DNA from: G026625185 sp963727835
GTDB taxonomy: Bacteria; Desulfobacterota; WTBG01; JAGOGO01
Length of the DNA: 64,000 nucleotides
Direction of reading: 5' to 3'
Assembly (NCBI GenBank): GCA_963727835.1
Contig: CAVSIB010000026.1
Span: forward strand, 1-64,000
Shown: in pieces, positions 17,119 to 26,344 of the stretch
Layout: each line of letters begins with the position of its first letter
Numbering within the stretch: the stretch's first letter is position 1
Notes under the pieces: model-generated
Seen by the model: only the letters and a program-made list of their open reading frames with translations
Database searches by the model: none
What the model was told of the DNA's origin: nothing
Made by a program: the position numbers and the translations under genes

Positions 17119-17935
17119 ATGAGTTCTTATCCAACTAAAATCGCAGTGCTCACCCATGTTAATGATAACTTCGTTTCAGGGCCTTATTTATTGAGGTTTT
17201 TGGTTGACGCCTGGAAAAATGTTGGGATTGACATCCGAGTGTTGCGCGGCATAGAGCATTTTGAACCAGCGGATGCGTTAATCTTGCACACTGATTTGAC
17301 CATTGTGCCCGATGACTACCTTGCCTTTTGCAAGCAATATCCTTTTGTTATCAATGGGGGTGTGGGTGATATCTCCAAGCGGAAGATCAGCTCCAGTCTT
17401 GTTGGCCAAAGGGATTCATATTTTGGGCCTGTGATCGTTAAGACCAATTGTAACTTTGGCGGCAAACCAGAACGAAAAATGGCTCGGCCTTTGTATCGGT
17501 TGTTAAGTAGATTGGCAGAATGGCTGCCCTGGAGCTGGACTGGACAGTTGCGCCCCGATAAGTACCCGATATTTAACTCGTCCCGGGATGTTCCCCGCGC
17601 CGTATGGCGCAACCCCCACCTGGTGGTTGAGAGGTTTCTTCCTGAGCGGGAAAGCGCTTATTATTGTTTGCGCCAGTGGATATTTTTCGGAGACCATGAG
17701 ATAAACCACCGTGTTTTTTCTAAGAGTCCGATTGTCAAGGCAAGAAATACATATACATCGCGAGGATGGGCTACCTGTTCCAGAAGCACTGCGATCGTTG
17801 CGAACAAAGCTCCAGTTCGACTACGGTAAATTCGATTACACTCTCGTTAACGGGGAGCCTATCCTTTATGACACCAACCGTACTCCCGCGGTTGCGTGGG
17901 CCCACTACTACCGCAAGGCAGGCTTCGATAGTTAA
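17119..17935 (+). CDS. ATP-grasp-fold protein A, one frameshift
   Basis: This ~270-residue protein begins IAVLTHVNDNFVSGPYLLRF, a pre-ATP-grasp-like domain. The ATP-grasp part shows PVIVKTNCNFGGKPE (ATP lysine and glycine-rich loop, residues about 107-122), LVVERFLPE (about 176), and, after a frame break near 17755, FDYGKFDYTLVNGEPILYD followed by TNRTPA, the metal-binding D-x-N motif. ATP-grasp enzymes make acyl-phosphate intermediates to form C-N or C-O bonds; no specific substrate can be read here. It is followed 163 bp later by a second, unrelated ATP-grasp gene on the same strand. No strong ribosome site precedes the ATG, so the start is provisional. Confidence 0.6.
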
Positions 17936-18002
17936 CGAACTCACCCAAGGATTGTTCTCTTTTTTTTTCTAAAAAGGCGGGAAAGCACGGGGTAGCGACG
18001 CC

Positions 18003-18015
18003 GTGATAGTATCAC
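18003..18015. repeat. 13-bp perfect palindrome upstream of ATP-grasp B
   Basis: GTGATA-G-TATCAC lies 84 bp before the start of the second ATP-grasp gene. Its size and symmetry fit a dimeric regulator's half-sites, but only one copy is seen. Confidence 0.3.
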
Positions 18016-18098
18016 GAGATTTCAAGGAAGCTCGGTGGCGTCCCACCAACAGAGATGTAAAGCATGAGCCAGAGTCATCATAAGACTAGGAGTTATGT

Positions 18099-19289
18099 GT
18101 GGGAGCTTGGTTGAAACCTACCCAAAGCCTGAGCCAGATCTATGGTTCTGATGTGATTTATTCACCACGGGCCTCACCAAACGCGTGCATTTGGTTGCCC
18201 CATGATGAGTTTATCTTGGATAGCATGACCGGCGGACAGATTCCCGTTGCGGGCGATATATCAATTTTCTGTGCGGCAGGCGTTTCAACTCCGGAGGGGC
18301 TGCAACTTCTCCGCGATGCAGGATTTGATATTCCGCGGGTGGTGTTTCGTTACTCCACTGTCACTGATTACCTGCACAAACTAAAAAGCCTGTACAATGA
18401 GAGAAGAAAACTAGCCCTCCTCCACGTACATCCAGCTTCTGAACTTCCACCGGAAGCCTGTTGGGTTAAGCCGGAAACGTTGTCTTTTCTAAACAACAAG
18501 GCGAATCTTGCCGCACTGGTTAGCCCACGCCATGTGCCTACGCGTCGGATGTTGATGCCCGGTCGTCTTCTCATTGAGCTCTCGTCTCATTGTTTTCCGC
18601 TGGTGGTGAAGGCCGCAACCGACGAATCAAGCGGGGGAGGCGTTGATGTGGTGATATGCCGGACAGTTCGGGACCTGAAACGGGCCACAGTCTTGTTTCG
18701 GTCTTGTACGCGTGTAGTGATTGAGGAATTCCTTCCGATAAAGAGAAATTTGTGTCTTAACTATGCCGCGACGGCTGAAGGTGTGATTAATTATTTAGGT
18801 TGCGCAGAGCAAGTTAGTAGTGCCCAGGGTAAATACCAGGGGAATTGGATCGACCCTACGACCATGGCTCCCCCCTTAGCAATAGAGATTGGCACCAGGG
18901 TGGTGGCTGCTGGATTTGCGCTAGGATATTATGGTTGTGTGGGTATTGACATGGCAGTACTGGAAAATGATCGGATTATAGTATTTGACCTGAACTTCCG
19001 CGTTAATGGGTCTATCGCTGCCTTGTTACTTGCTGAGAGCGTGCAACACACCACGGGCCGAACGGTGTTGCGATTTCGAGCTCTGCAGGGAAGCGGGATC
19101 TATCGTGATCTTTTCAATAGTGCTTATGCCGCTATACATAAAGGTATCTTTTTGCCGCTTTCCAGTTACGATCCTGAAGTAGGCGGATATCCAAGAGCGC
19201 GTCCACGAATGACTGGCCTGATCCTCGGAAAAACCCGTGAAGAAGTGGAAGAACATGAACGCGAGCTTTCCACAATGGGCTTATCATGA
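18099..19289 (+). CDS. ATP-grasp-fold protein B, possible amino-acid or peptide ligase
   Basis: This intact 396-residue protein starts at GTG 18099 behind AGGAG (7 bp spacer). Residues 1-130 form a pre-ATP-grasp domain (ISIFCAAGVSTPEGLQLL). The ATP-grasp core has PLVVKAATDESSGGGVDVV (ATP lysine and flexible loop, about 165-185), RVVIEEFLPIKRNLCLNYA (about 212-230), GYYGCVGIDMAVLENDRI and FDLNFRVNGS (metal ligands D and N, about 294-303). This resembles carboxylate-amine ligases of the carbamoyl-phosphate-synthase/PGM1-like branch. Paired with ATP-grasp A it may modify a shared small molecule or peptide; the substrate is unknown. The region looks more GC-rich than its neighbours, which hints at acquisition. 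Confidence 0.65.
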   Translation: MGAWLKPTQSLSQIYGSDVIYSPRASPNACIWLPHDEFILDSMTGGQIPVAGDISIFCAAGVSTPEGLQLLRDAGFDIPRVVFRYSTVTDYLHKLKSLYNERRKLALLHVHPASELPPEACWVKPETLSFLNNKANLAALVSPRHVPTRRMLMPGRLLIELSSHCFPLVVKAATDESSGGGVDVVICRTVRDLKRATVLFRSCTRVVIEEFLPIKRNLCLNYAATAEGVINYLGCAEQVSSAQGKYQGNWIDPTTMAPPLAIEIGTRVVAAGFALGYYGCVGIDMAVLENDRIIVFDLNFRVNGSIAALLLAESVQHTTGRTVLRFRALQGSGIYRDLFNSAYAAIHKGIFLPLSSYDPEVGGYPRARPRMTGLILGKTREEVEEHERELSTMGLS

Positions 19290-19586
19290 GGCAAAAAGTT
19301 TGAAACGGGAACCAATGACGGAAGGCAGTTTTTTATCCGGGTTTATTCTTTTTAGATTTGTATTGTATCTTGCGAAATGAATAATTTTTGACGAACCATT
19401 GCGAGGGTTTGTCTCATTGATGCTGCAGCAGTTAACGCAAAAAGATTTTTGCTTCACTGCCCCCCCCCTGGGATTGGCCTGTATTGCGGCCACGCTTGAA
19501 CGAGGGGGTTCACGAAGTTTGGGATGTTCTCTTTAGAAAAAATTGACTGCGGATCGACAAGGCTGACCACATCATGGAGGTAAGGC

Positions 19587-20239
19587 TCACGTTTTTCGGC
19601 CCCGATTTAATTGGGCTGAGCTCGGCCTCAGAGTTGCTTCTGGATGTAGTGAAATCAGCTCGCATTGCCAAGACGCTTTTTTCTCCGGGTGCTCGCCATG
19701 CAGTATCTTTCTTGAAAAAGGCTCGGTAAGGCCAACCGCGAACTTTAGTCCTATGCTAAAGCGGGCAAGAGAATGGGTTTTGAGATTGGAAAGGTAGATA
19801 ATCTTATCTGCCTCCATGGCGGCTTGAACAAGCGAAACGTTTTTAGGATGTGCGCCATTTATAGGAACATTTATCCATTCACCCTCATCAAAGTTAATGA
19901 CTTTGATGTGAAGCTCTTCGGCAAGCTTATAAATTTTCTTTTTCTTTAATACCCGCGCGTTAGGTTGGCAAGCCAATCCACTGCCTGCTCCGAGAGCGAT
20001 CTCCGTGACGCCGGATTCTTGAAGGAGGGTTACTACTGCCTTAATAAATTCAGGATCAGAGGAAGCAGGATACCGGTCAGGGCTATTGAAGTTTGCTTTT
20101 ATGAGTACTTTATCATGAGAAGAAAAAACCCCTTAAATTCTTCGAGCAATACAACAGCGTTTGATATTGTTGCTCGAAGGTCGCCTTTTCCCGCAACCTT
20201 GCTTACCAGTATTTTTGATTTATTGTTGCCAGAAAGCAT
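19587..20239 (-). pseudogene. DUF362 family protein, frame-disrupted
   Basis: On the minus strand an ATG at 20239 gives KSKILVSKVAGKGDLRATI; after a frame break near 20105 it continues KVLIKANFNSPDRYPASSD, LLQESGVTEIALGAGSG, KKIYKLAEELHIKVINFDEG, EADKIIYLSNLKTHSLARFS and GLKFAVGLTEPFSRKILHG. These blocks follow the DUF362 order (K-N-N-like strand, GxGS loop, LKTH). DUF362 proteins are poorly understood, often paired with ferredoxin domains in anaerobes. The expected C-terminal half with its cysteine motifs is not recognisable before 19587, and the last ~40 residues look out of frame, so the gene is probably truncated as given. Confidence 0.55.
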
Positions 20240-20314
20240 ACAATCATTTTTTAGAAGTGACAATAGAATAGGAATACCTTATCAAAGTTCAGCAAATTTT
20301 TAAAGGAAACTTAC

Positions 20315-20662
20315 TTAGGGTTCAATATTTTTAATAAAGGATTTCATTTCGTTCATGCTGATCCCCTTGCATTGTATGAGTTTACGGCGAGAGGTCTTCA
20401 TCTTCAGAATTTTAATGTTGGATTTTCTTATCCGGAGAGCTTGAGATAAAAGCTCGATCAAGGCCTCGTTAGCCGCGCCTTCTAAAGGCGGTGCAGTTAC
20501 TTTAACCTTGAGAGCTCCTTCGCTAAGTCCGACAACCCCGTTTTTTTTAGACCTTGGCTGGACAATTACCGGAAAGGTGACGCCGCTTTCATGGGTTCGG
20601 ATTTCAAGGGCGATGGTTTTTGGAGCTTCAAGATTCGCTCGGAGGTTTTTCTTCTGGTTCAC
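20315..20662 (-). CDS. DUF167/YggU family protein
   Basis: This ~115-residue protein shows the family core: IRTHESGVTFPVIVQPRSKKN, then GVVGLSEGALKVKVTAPP, LEGAANEALIELLSQAL and KSNIKILKMKTSRRK. The YggU fold is a small alpha/beta unit of unknown biochemical role, found next to yggT and divIVA in many bacteria exactly as here. Its likely GTG start at 20662 overlaps the end of divIVA by 35 bp, suggesting translational coupling at the end of the valS operon. Confidence 0.85.
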   Translation of the reverse strand: MNQKKNLRANLEAPKTIALEIRTHESGVTFPVIVQPRSKKNGVVGLSEGALKVKVTAPPLEGAANEALIELLSQALRIRKSNIKILKMKTSRRKLIQCKGISMNEMKSFIKNIEP

Positions 20663-21149
20663 GGGATTCTTTTTCAGAAGATGATTCGAGGAGTCTTAAG
20701 TGGGTTTCCAAGAGAGATCGTAGTTCCTGCTTTAATATTATTTTTTTTCTTTTTAATTCATTGAGCTCTTCTTGGGTTTTGACTAATCGGCTATTGGTTT
20801 CCGCGATCATTTTTTCTGCTTGTTCTCGGGCACGGGCAATAATAAAGGTTGCTTCTTTCTGGGTATTTGCTTTTAATTCTTCGATAGCTATTTGAGCATT
20901 TTTTTTCATTTGCTCGGACGTAGCCTGAGCCATAAGCAAGGTCTCTTTCAGGGTCTTTTCCATGTTCTGGTATTCCCCGATGCGCGCTTCTTTTCTTTCT
21001 AGCTCCTCTCGCAGTTCTTTGTTCGTTTTTAACAGATCTTCCAGTTCACTGGCTATGGTTTCTAAAAAAGCGTCAACTTCATTGGTGTCGAACCCTCGGA
21101 ACCGAACGGAGAACTGTTGTTGTTGAATATCAAGAGGTGTTAGTTTCAT
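20628..21149 (-). CDS. DivIVA domain-containing protein
   Basis: The 173-residue protein opens with the DivIVA membrane-targeting motif LTPLDIQQQQFSVRFRGFD and NEVDAFLETIASELEDL (residues 3-36), followed by a long coiled coil (about 30-160) and a Glu/Pro-rich tail. DivIVA-type proteins gather at curved membrane and organise septum or pole factors; in deltaproteobacteria the precise job is unknown. It lies between yggT and DUF167. Confidence 0.88.
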   Translation of the reverse strand: MKLTPLDIQQQQFSVRFRGFDTNEVDAFLETIASELEDLLKTNKELREELERKEARIGEYQNMEKTLKETLLMAQATSEQMKKNAQIAIEELKANTQKEATFIIARAREQAEKMIAETNSRLVKTQEELNELKRKKIILKQELRSLLETHLRLLESSSEKESREPEEKPPSES

Positions 21150-21174
21150 CTTGCTCTACTCCCTTACTGACTGG

Positions 21175-21480
21175 TTAATGGAGTTTATAGGCTAATTCAT
21201 AAAGGCTTTTCACTAAAAACTTTTGTAAAAAGATAATTCCCAAGAGAAGAATGAGCGGAGAAAAGTCTATCCCCGTTCGAGTAAGCGCAAAGGGGAGTCT
21301 TCTTCGGATGGGATTTAAAACCGGATCGGTTGAGCGCCGGAGAAAAACCACGACCGGATTGTAAGGGTCGGGGTTTACCCAGGAAAGAATGGCTCGGACA
21401 ACCACTACCCACATATAGATGGTTAATCCGATATCAACCACATTGGCTAATGCTTCAAAAAAGTAAGCAAGGAAGACCAT
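21175..21480 (-). CDS. YggT family integral membrane protein
   Basis: This 101-residue protein has two hydrophobic segments: residues 5-33 (LANVVDIGLTIYMWVVVVRA) and about 73-95 (FSPLILLLGIIFLQKFLV), separated by the family motif SWVNPDPYNPVVVFLRRSTD and PVLNPIRRRLP. YggT proteins sit in the inner membrane near cell-division and osmotic-response genes; no activity is proven. It is 2 bp downstream of coaX. Confidence 0.9.
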   Translation of the reverse strand: MVFLAYFFEALANVVDIGLTIYMWVVVVRAILSWVNPDPYNPVVVFLRRSTDPVLNPIRRRLPFALTRTGIDFSPLILLLGIIFLQKFLVKSLYELAYKLH

Positions 21481-21482
21481 GG

Positions 21483-22268
21483 TTAATCAGCTTCTCCTTT
21501 TTCTCCCAAATTTTTTTCGTAAATCAACCGAAGGCCCGCAAGAGTAAGGAGAGGGTCAACCTCCTCAATGGTTTTTGATCCTTCGGCAATTAAAGGAGCT
21601 AATCCACCGGTAGCAATGACACGGGGATTGGTTTTTACTTCTTGCTTTATTTTTTCTACGATGCCATCAACCATGGCGATATAACCGAACACAATCCCAG
21701 ACTGGAGGCTGGCAATAGTGTTTTTGCCGATCACGGATTCTGGTCTTATCAGCTCAATGCGAGGAAGCTTTGAGGCTCTCACAAAAAGAGCTTCGCTCGA
21801 AATGACAATTCCCGGCGCAATCGCGCCCCCCATATACTCCCCCCGGGGAGACACATAGTCAAAGGTGGTTGCGGTTCCAAAGTCAACTACCACTAAACTC
21901 TGTTTGTATTTATCGTAAGCCGCAATAGCATTAACAATCCGATCAGCTCCGACTTCATGAGGATTGTCATACCTAATGGGCATTCCCGTTTTTACCCCGG
22001 GACCAACAAAAAGAGGGGTAATATGAAAGTACTTTTGGCAAAGCCCCTCAATAGTGCTCACCATCGGGGGGACAACACTGGAGACAATCACCCCTTTGGT
22101 TTTAGCCATATCGATCTTGGCGGCTCGGTATAAATTTTCGATTAGGATTCCATACTCATCTTCGGTCTTGTCTTTGTGGGTTACGATCCGCCAGTGATTG
22201 ACCAGCTTTTTATCTTCGAAAACCCCGAAGACGATGTTGGTATTACCAATGTCAATGGTAAGGAGCAT
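21483..22268 (-). CDS. coaX: Type III pantothenate kinase
   Basis: CoaX phosphorylates pantothenate, the first step of coenzyme A synthesis. The 261-residue length is standard. The acidic phosphate loop DIGNTNIVFGVFED (residues 5-18), VGADRIVNAIAA (about 104) and DFGTATTFDYVS (about 128) are the three motifs of the type III ASKHA fold. Its ATG overlaps the nadC stop by one base (TAATG), so it is translationally coupled. Confidence 0.95.
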   Translation of the reverse strand: MLLTIDIGNTNIVFGVFEDKKLVNHWRIVTHKDKTEDEYGILIENLYRAAKIDMAKTKGVIVSSVVPPMVSTIEGLCQKYFHITPLFVGPGVKTGMPIRYDNPHEVGADRIVNAIAAYDKYKQSLVVVDFGTATTFDYVSPRGEYMGGAIAPGIVISSEALFVRASKLPRIELIRPESVIGKNTIASLQSGIVFGYIAMVDGIVEKIKQEVKTNPRVIATGGLAPLIAEGSKTIEEVDPLLTLAGLRLIYEKNLGEKGEAD

Positions 22269-23107
22269 TATTTCTTTTTCCCCTCCAGTTCCATACTGAT
22301 ATCTATTGCCCGGAAAGCGCTGGTTAAGGCGCCAATGGAAATAACGTCAATTCCGGTTTTTGCTACGGATGCAACCCGTTCCAGGGTTATGCCTCCGGAA
22401 GCTTCCACGAGAGCGCGGCCTTTGATTTTTTTGACCGCATGTTTCATATCTTCTAAAGACATATTGTCCAGCATAATAATATCCGCTTTTGCCTTAAGGG
22501 CTTCGTCAACTTGTTCGAGGGTATTGACTTCCACTTCAATTTTAAGCGTCACAGGGGCTTTGGATCGGGCAAGCGCTATGGCCCGGGTAATAGATCCCAC
22601 CGCTTGAATATGGTTATCTTTTATGAGCACCCCATCAAAAAGTCCAAACCGGTGGTTAAATCCACCACCAACTCGCACCGCTTCTTTCTCAAGCACGCGC
22701 CATCCGGGCGTGGTTTTTCGGGTATCTAAGATTTTTATCGGATAACCTTTTACTTTTTTTGCCACCATGCGCGTGAGCGTAGCAATACCCGAAAGCCGCT
22801 GAAGAAAATTTAAGGCGGTCCTTTCCCCGCTGAGCAAAACCCAAAGAGGACCTTCAATCTCAGCAATGATATCTCCGGCTTTTACTTCTTCTCCATCTTT
22901 AAAAAAAGACGTTATGCTGATTTTTCCATCTAAACGAAAAAACACCCGGGAAAAGACGCTCAATCCTGCCAGCAGAAAATTTTCTTTGGCCAATACCGTG
23001 GCATACCCACGGTCTTTTTCCTTGATCAAACTTTTGGTGGTTATATCGTGTGGACCAAGGTCTTCTCTTAAGGCCAAATCAATGAGGTTTTCAACTGCTT
23101 CGATCAT
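22268..23107 (-). CDS. nadC: Nicotinate-nucleotide pyrophosphorylase (quinolinate phosphoribosyltransferase)
   Basis: NadC makes nicotinate mononucleotide from quinolinate and PRPP in de novo NAD synthesis. The 279-residue protein has EDLGPHDITTKSL near the N-terminus, ERTALNFLQRLSGIAT, LDTRKTTPGWRVLEK (substrate-binding Arg/Thr), GGGFNHRFGLFDGVLIKDNH (catalytic lysine), IMLDNMS and LVEASGGIT. It overlaps valS by four bases (ATGA). No nadA or nadB is in the window. Confidence 0.95.
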   Translation of the reverse strand: MIEAVENLIDLALREDLGPHDITTKSLIKEKDRGYATVLAKENFLLAGLSVFSRVFFRLDGKISITSFFKDGEEVKAGDIIAEIEGPLWVLLSGERTALNFLQRLSGIATLTRMVAKKVKGYPIKILDTRKTTPGWRVLEKEAVRVGGGFNHRFGLFDGVLIKDNHIQAVGSITRAIALARSKAPVTLKIEVEVNTLEQVDEALKAKADIIMLDNMSLEDMKHAVKKIKGRALVEASGGITLERVASVAKTGIDVISIGALTSAFRAIDISMELEGKKK

Positions 23108-25782
23108 TGCCCGGCACTTCTCATTTCTTGGAGGCGCGCGATGCTTTCTTCCAATTTTTTCTTTTTCCCCAATAAGACCTGATGCGTTTCTTTCTCCTTT
23201 TCCACTACTTCCTTAGGGGCTTTGCTGAGGAAATCTTCATTGGTCAACTTTTTCTGGACAAAAGCCATTTCCTTCTCCACTTTGAAAATTTCTTTTTTGA
23301 GTCTTTTTTCTTCTTCGCCAAAATCAATTAGCCCCTCTAAAGGAATAAAAATTTCTACGCCTTTAACTATTGCAGTGGCAGCAGCATGAGGCTTTTTCCT
23401 CGAGGTTGAGAACGTCAGGTTCTTTAACAGTGCTAAGGATATTAAATAATTCTGATAAGTTTCTAAAAGCCGTGTTGTCTTAACCTCTTCGCAGAAAAGG
23501 ATAGCTTCAATTTTTTGTGATGGAGGAATATGCATTTCTCCCCGGATATTACGTATATGATACACTACCTCTTTAATAATTTCTAGCGCTTCTTCTGCCG
23601 GAAGATTAATCAATAAATCATTTTTCTTGGGAAGGGGAGAGATCATGATGCTTCCTTTATTCCCTGGGAGTTTCTGCCAGATTTCTTCAGTGATGAAAGG
23701 CATAAAAGGATGAAGGAGTTTTAGGATAATGTTAAGAACTTCCAATAGAATTTGTTGGGTGGCCTTACGCGAAGAGCTTTTGTCATTGGTGTTTGATAGC
23801 TCCTGCTTGCTAAATTCTACATACCAATCACAGAACTCGTGCCAAATAAATTGGTAGAGGAAACTGGCGGCCTCATTAAACCGATACTCGTCCAAAGCAT
23901 CCCTTACGTTTTGAATCAGCTGGTTTACGCGGCTTAAGATCCACTTATCCGCTAAGGAATAATGAGCCGCTAAATTTTCATCGGAAGAATAGTCAGTAAG
24001 GTTTAAAAGCACAAACCGGGCAACATTCCAAATCTTATTGGCAAAATGCCGGTATCCTTCAATGATGTCCTCATCCAGTCGGATGTCCCTTCCTTGGGCG
24101 GCCAAGGCAGCTAAAGTAAACCGGAAGGCATCAGTTCCATATTTTTCAATCATCACCAAGGGATCAATGACATTTCCGAGTGATTTACTCATTTTTTGAC
24201 CTTTAGCATCCCTCACCAAGGCATGGATGTACACATCCCGGAAAGGAACCTCACCCATAAACTTTATTCCCATCATCATCATTCTCGCAACCCAGAAAAA
24301 GAGGATATCAAATCCAGTGACCAGAGCTGAGGTGGGATAAAACGTTTCCAAATCCTTAGATTTCGTTGGCCAGCCGAGGGTGGAGAAAGGCCAAAGCGCA
24401 GAACTAAACCACGTATCTAGCACATCTTCTTCTTGCGTGAGGTCTTTGCTCCCACAGTTTTTGCATGTCTGAGGTTCGCCTGCGAAAACAGTCACTTCCC
24501 CGCAAACCCCGCAATACCAGGCAGGAATTCGATGCCCCCACCAAATTTGCCGCGAGATGCACCAGTCGCGGATATTTTCCATCCACTCAAAATAGGTTTT
24601 TTCCCAAACCGAGGGGATGATCCGAGTCCTGCCTTCTTTGACAGCGTCAATTGCAGGTTTGGCCAGAGGGGTGGTTTTAACGAACCACTGTTTAGAAAGA
24701 AAAGGCTCAATAATCTCGTTGCACCGGTAGCAGTATCCGATATTGTGGACATAGGTTTCGACTTTTTTCACGAGTTTCTGAGCGGTTAAATCTTCAACGA
24801 CTTTTTCCCGGCAGGCAAAGCGCTCTAAGCCTTCATAGGGACCAGCATTTTTATTCATCCGGCCAGACTCATCCATCACCTTGATTATTGGCAGTTTGTG
24901 TCGTGAAGACACTTCGAAATCATTAGGGTCATGGGCAGGGGTGATTTTCAGAGCGCCAGTTCCAAAACTTTTATCAACGTACTCGTCCCCAATAACGGGA
25001 ATAGCCCGATCCACTAAGGGTAAAAGCACTTCTTTGCCGATCAAATTTCGATACCGTTCATCGTCAGGATTGACAGCTACCGCGGTATCGCCCAACATGG
25101 TTTCCGGCCGGGTCGTTGCCACAATAAGGGTCTTTTTCCCTTTTTTTAAAGGGTAATGAATAAAATAGAATTTTCCTTGCGTTTCTTTATATTCGACCTC
25201 AAGATCAGAAAGGGCGGTATGACAACGAGGACACCAGTTGATGATATAGTCTCCTCGGTAAATAAGGCCTTCCTCATACAGGCGAACAAAAACTTCCCGG
25301 ACTGCCCGACTGAGGCCCTCATCCATGGTAAACCTTTCCCGAACCCAGTCGCACGATGCGCCTAATCGTTTTAATTGTCCGATAATAATCCCCCCGTGTT
25401 CTTTTTTCCATTGCCAGACCCGCTCAATAAACTTTTCCCGCCCCAGGCTTTTTCGAGTCTTTTTCCCTTTTGCCAGCTCTTTTTCCACCACGTATTGTGT
25501 GGCAATGCCAGCATGGTCGGTTCCGGGAAGCCAAAGAGTATTTTCCCCGTCCATCCGATGGAACCGAACGAGGATATCTTGGAGGGTGTTATTTAAAGCA
25601 TGTCCCATATGAAGAGACCCCGTGACATTGGGGGGAGGGATCACAATGGAATACGGTTTAGAGGAGGATTGTTCGTTGGCGTGGAAAAACCCCTCATTAT
25701 CCCAGTGGGTATACCACTTTTGCTCGATCGGATGTGGGTCATAGGTTTTTGGTAGTGAAAAATCATCCATAGCTTTTTTCAA
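23104..25782 (-). CDS. valS: Valyl-tRNA synthetase
   Basis: This 892-residue class I synthetase charges tRNA-Val. It contains the HIGH motif as PPPNVTGSLHMGHALN (residues 49-64), the CP1 editing domain with ATTRPETMLGDTAVAVN (about 224), the KMSKS loop GQKMSKSLGNV (about 532), an anticodon-binding domain, and a C-terminal coiled coil (about 815-890, EEEKRLKKEIFKVEKEM) that clamps the tRNA in ValRS. The frame is intact over 2.7 kb. It is the first gene of the valS-nadC-coaX-yggT-divIVA-DUF167 run. Confidence 0.97.
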   Translation of the reverse strand: MKKAMDDFSLPKTYDPHPIEQKWYTHWDNEGFFHANEQSSSKPYSIVIPPPNVTGSLHMGHALNNTLQDILVRFHRMDGENTLWLPGTDHAGIATQYVVEKELAKGKKTRKSLGREKFIERVWQWKKEHGGIIIGQLKRLGASCDWVRERFTMDEGLSRAVREVFVRLYEEGLIYRGDYIINWCPRCHTALSDLEVEYKETQGKFYFIHYPLKKGKKTLIVATTRPETMLGDTAVAVNPDDERYRNLIGKEVLLPLVDRAIPVIGDEYVDKSFGTGALKITPAHDPNDFEVSSRHKLPIIKVMDESGRMNKNAGPYEGLERFACREKVVEDLTAQKLVKKVETYVHNIGYCYRCNEIIEPFLSKQWFVKTTPLAKPAIDAVKEGRTRIIPSVWEKTYFEWMENIRDWCISRQIWWGHRIPAWYCGVCGEVTVFAGEPQTCKNCGSKDLTQEEDVLDTWFSSALWPFSTLGWPTKSKDLETFYPTSALVTGFDILFFWVARMMMMGIKFMGEVPFRDVYIHALVRDAKGQKMSKSLGNVIDPLVMIEKYGTDAFRFTLAALAAQGRDIRLDEDIIEGYRHFANKIWNVARFVLLNLTDYSSDENLAAHYSLADKWILSRVNQLIQNVRDALDEYRFNEAASFLYQFIWHEFCDWYVEFSKQELSNTNDKSSSRKATQQILLEVLNIILKLLHPFMPFITEEIWQKLPGNKGSIMISPLPKKNDLLINLPAEEALEIIKEVVYHIRNIRGEMHIPPSQKIEAILFCEEVKTTRLLETYQNYLISLALLKNLTFSTSRKKPHAAATAIVKGVEIFIPLEGLIDFGEEEKRLKKEIFKVEKEMAFVQKKLTNEDFLSKAPKEVVEKEKETHQVLLGKKKKLEESIARLQEMRSAGQ

Positions 25783-26111
25783 TTACAGCCGCAAAAATAA
25801 ATTAAAAATTTAAAAGGAGATTGTAATCGTACCCATAACCCCCAACTTTTCTATCCAAAGACGATAATCTTAAGCAAAAAAGAAAAGGCGCAAGCGTTCG
25901 TTGCAGGTAATGGCTACCACAATGCCCATCAGGTGTCAAGTGGTTTTGGCTCTCTCCGCATTCTTCTTGATAGGGGTTAGACTATTATTATTCTTGATGT
26001 AAGGTTTCCGGGAAAAAGGGGGATTTTTTTTCGATCAAAGCTTTCAAGTAGCGAGAAAGTAATAAAAAAATAATTTTCCATAACAAAAAAGGATAGTGGG
26101 CATATTTTTCT
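25783..26111. other. Gap between divergent valS and groESL with no recognisable gene
   Basis: No frame here resembles a known protein. The valS promoter presumably lies near 25.8 kb, but no convincing hexamer pair is visible on the minus strand. Confidence 0.35.
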
Positions 26112-26139
26112 TTGTATTTTTATACTTGCTTATTATAAA
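26112..26139 (+). promoter_or_regulatory. groESL promoter P1 (sigma-70-like)
   Basis: TTGTAT (26112-26117), a 16-bp spacer and TATAAA (26134-26139) put transcription start immediately before the CIRCE operator, the usual arrangement for HrcA control. Confidence 0.55.
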
Positions 26140-26161
26140 AAAACGAGTAAACTCCTAATTA

Positions 26162-26188
26162 TTAGCACTCAAAAAAGGAGAGTGCTAA
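26162..26188 (+). promoter_or_regulatory. CIRCE operator (HrcA-binding site)
   Basis: TTAGCACTC, nine bases, GAGTGCTAA: a perfect 9-9-9 CIRCE inverted repeat. It represses groESL through HrcA and is released on heat shock when GroEL is titrated away. No hrcA is in the window. Confidence 0.97.
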
Positions 26189-26239
26189 TTTGTTTTTTAA
26201 AAAAATCAAAAAGTTATAAAATTTTTTCTGGGTAAGGAC

Positions 26240-26267
26240 TTGACAAATAAAAAATAGGCTTTATTAA
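26240..26267 (+). promoter_or_regulatory. Possible second groESL promoter P2
   Basis: A perfect TTGACA (26240-26245), 16 bp, then TATTAA (26262-26267), downstream of CIRCE and ~78 bp before groES. If active, it would give CIRCE-distal, basal transcription, unless HrcA blocks by looping. Confidence 0.45.
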
Positions 26268-26344
26268 TCTGACACCGAAAAAGTACCTTTCAAAACCATT
26301 CCTTTTTAACTCTAAACAACAAATCATAAGGAGGTATTTTAGCC

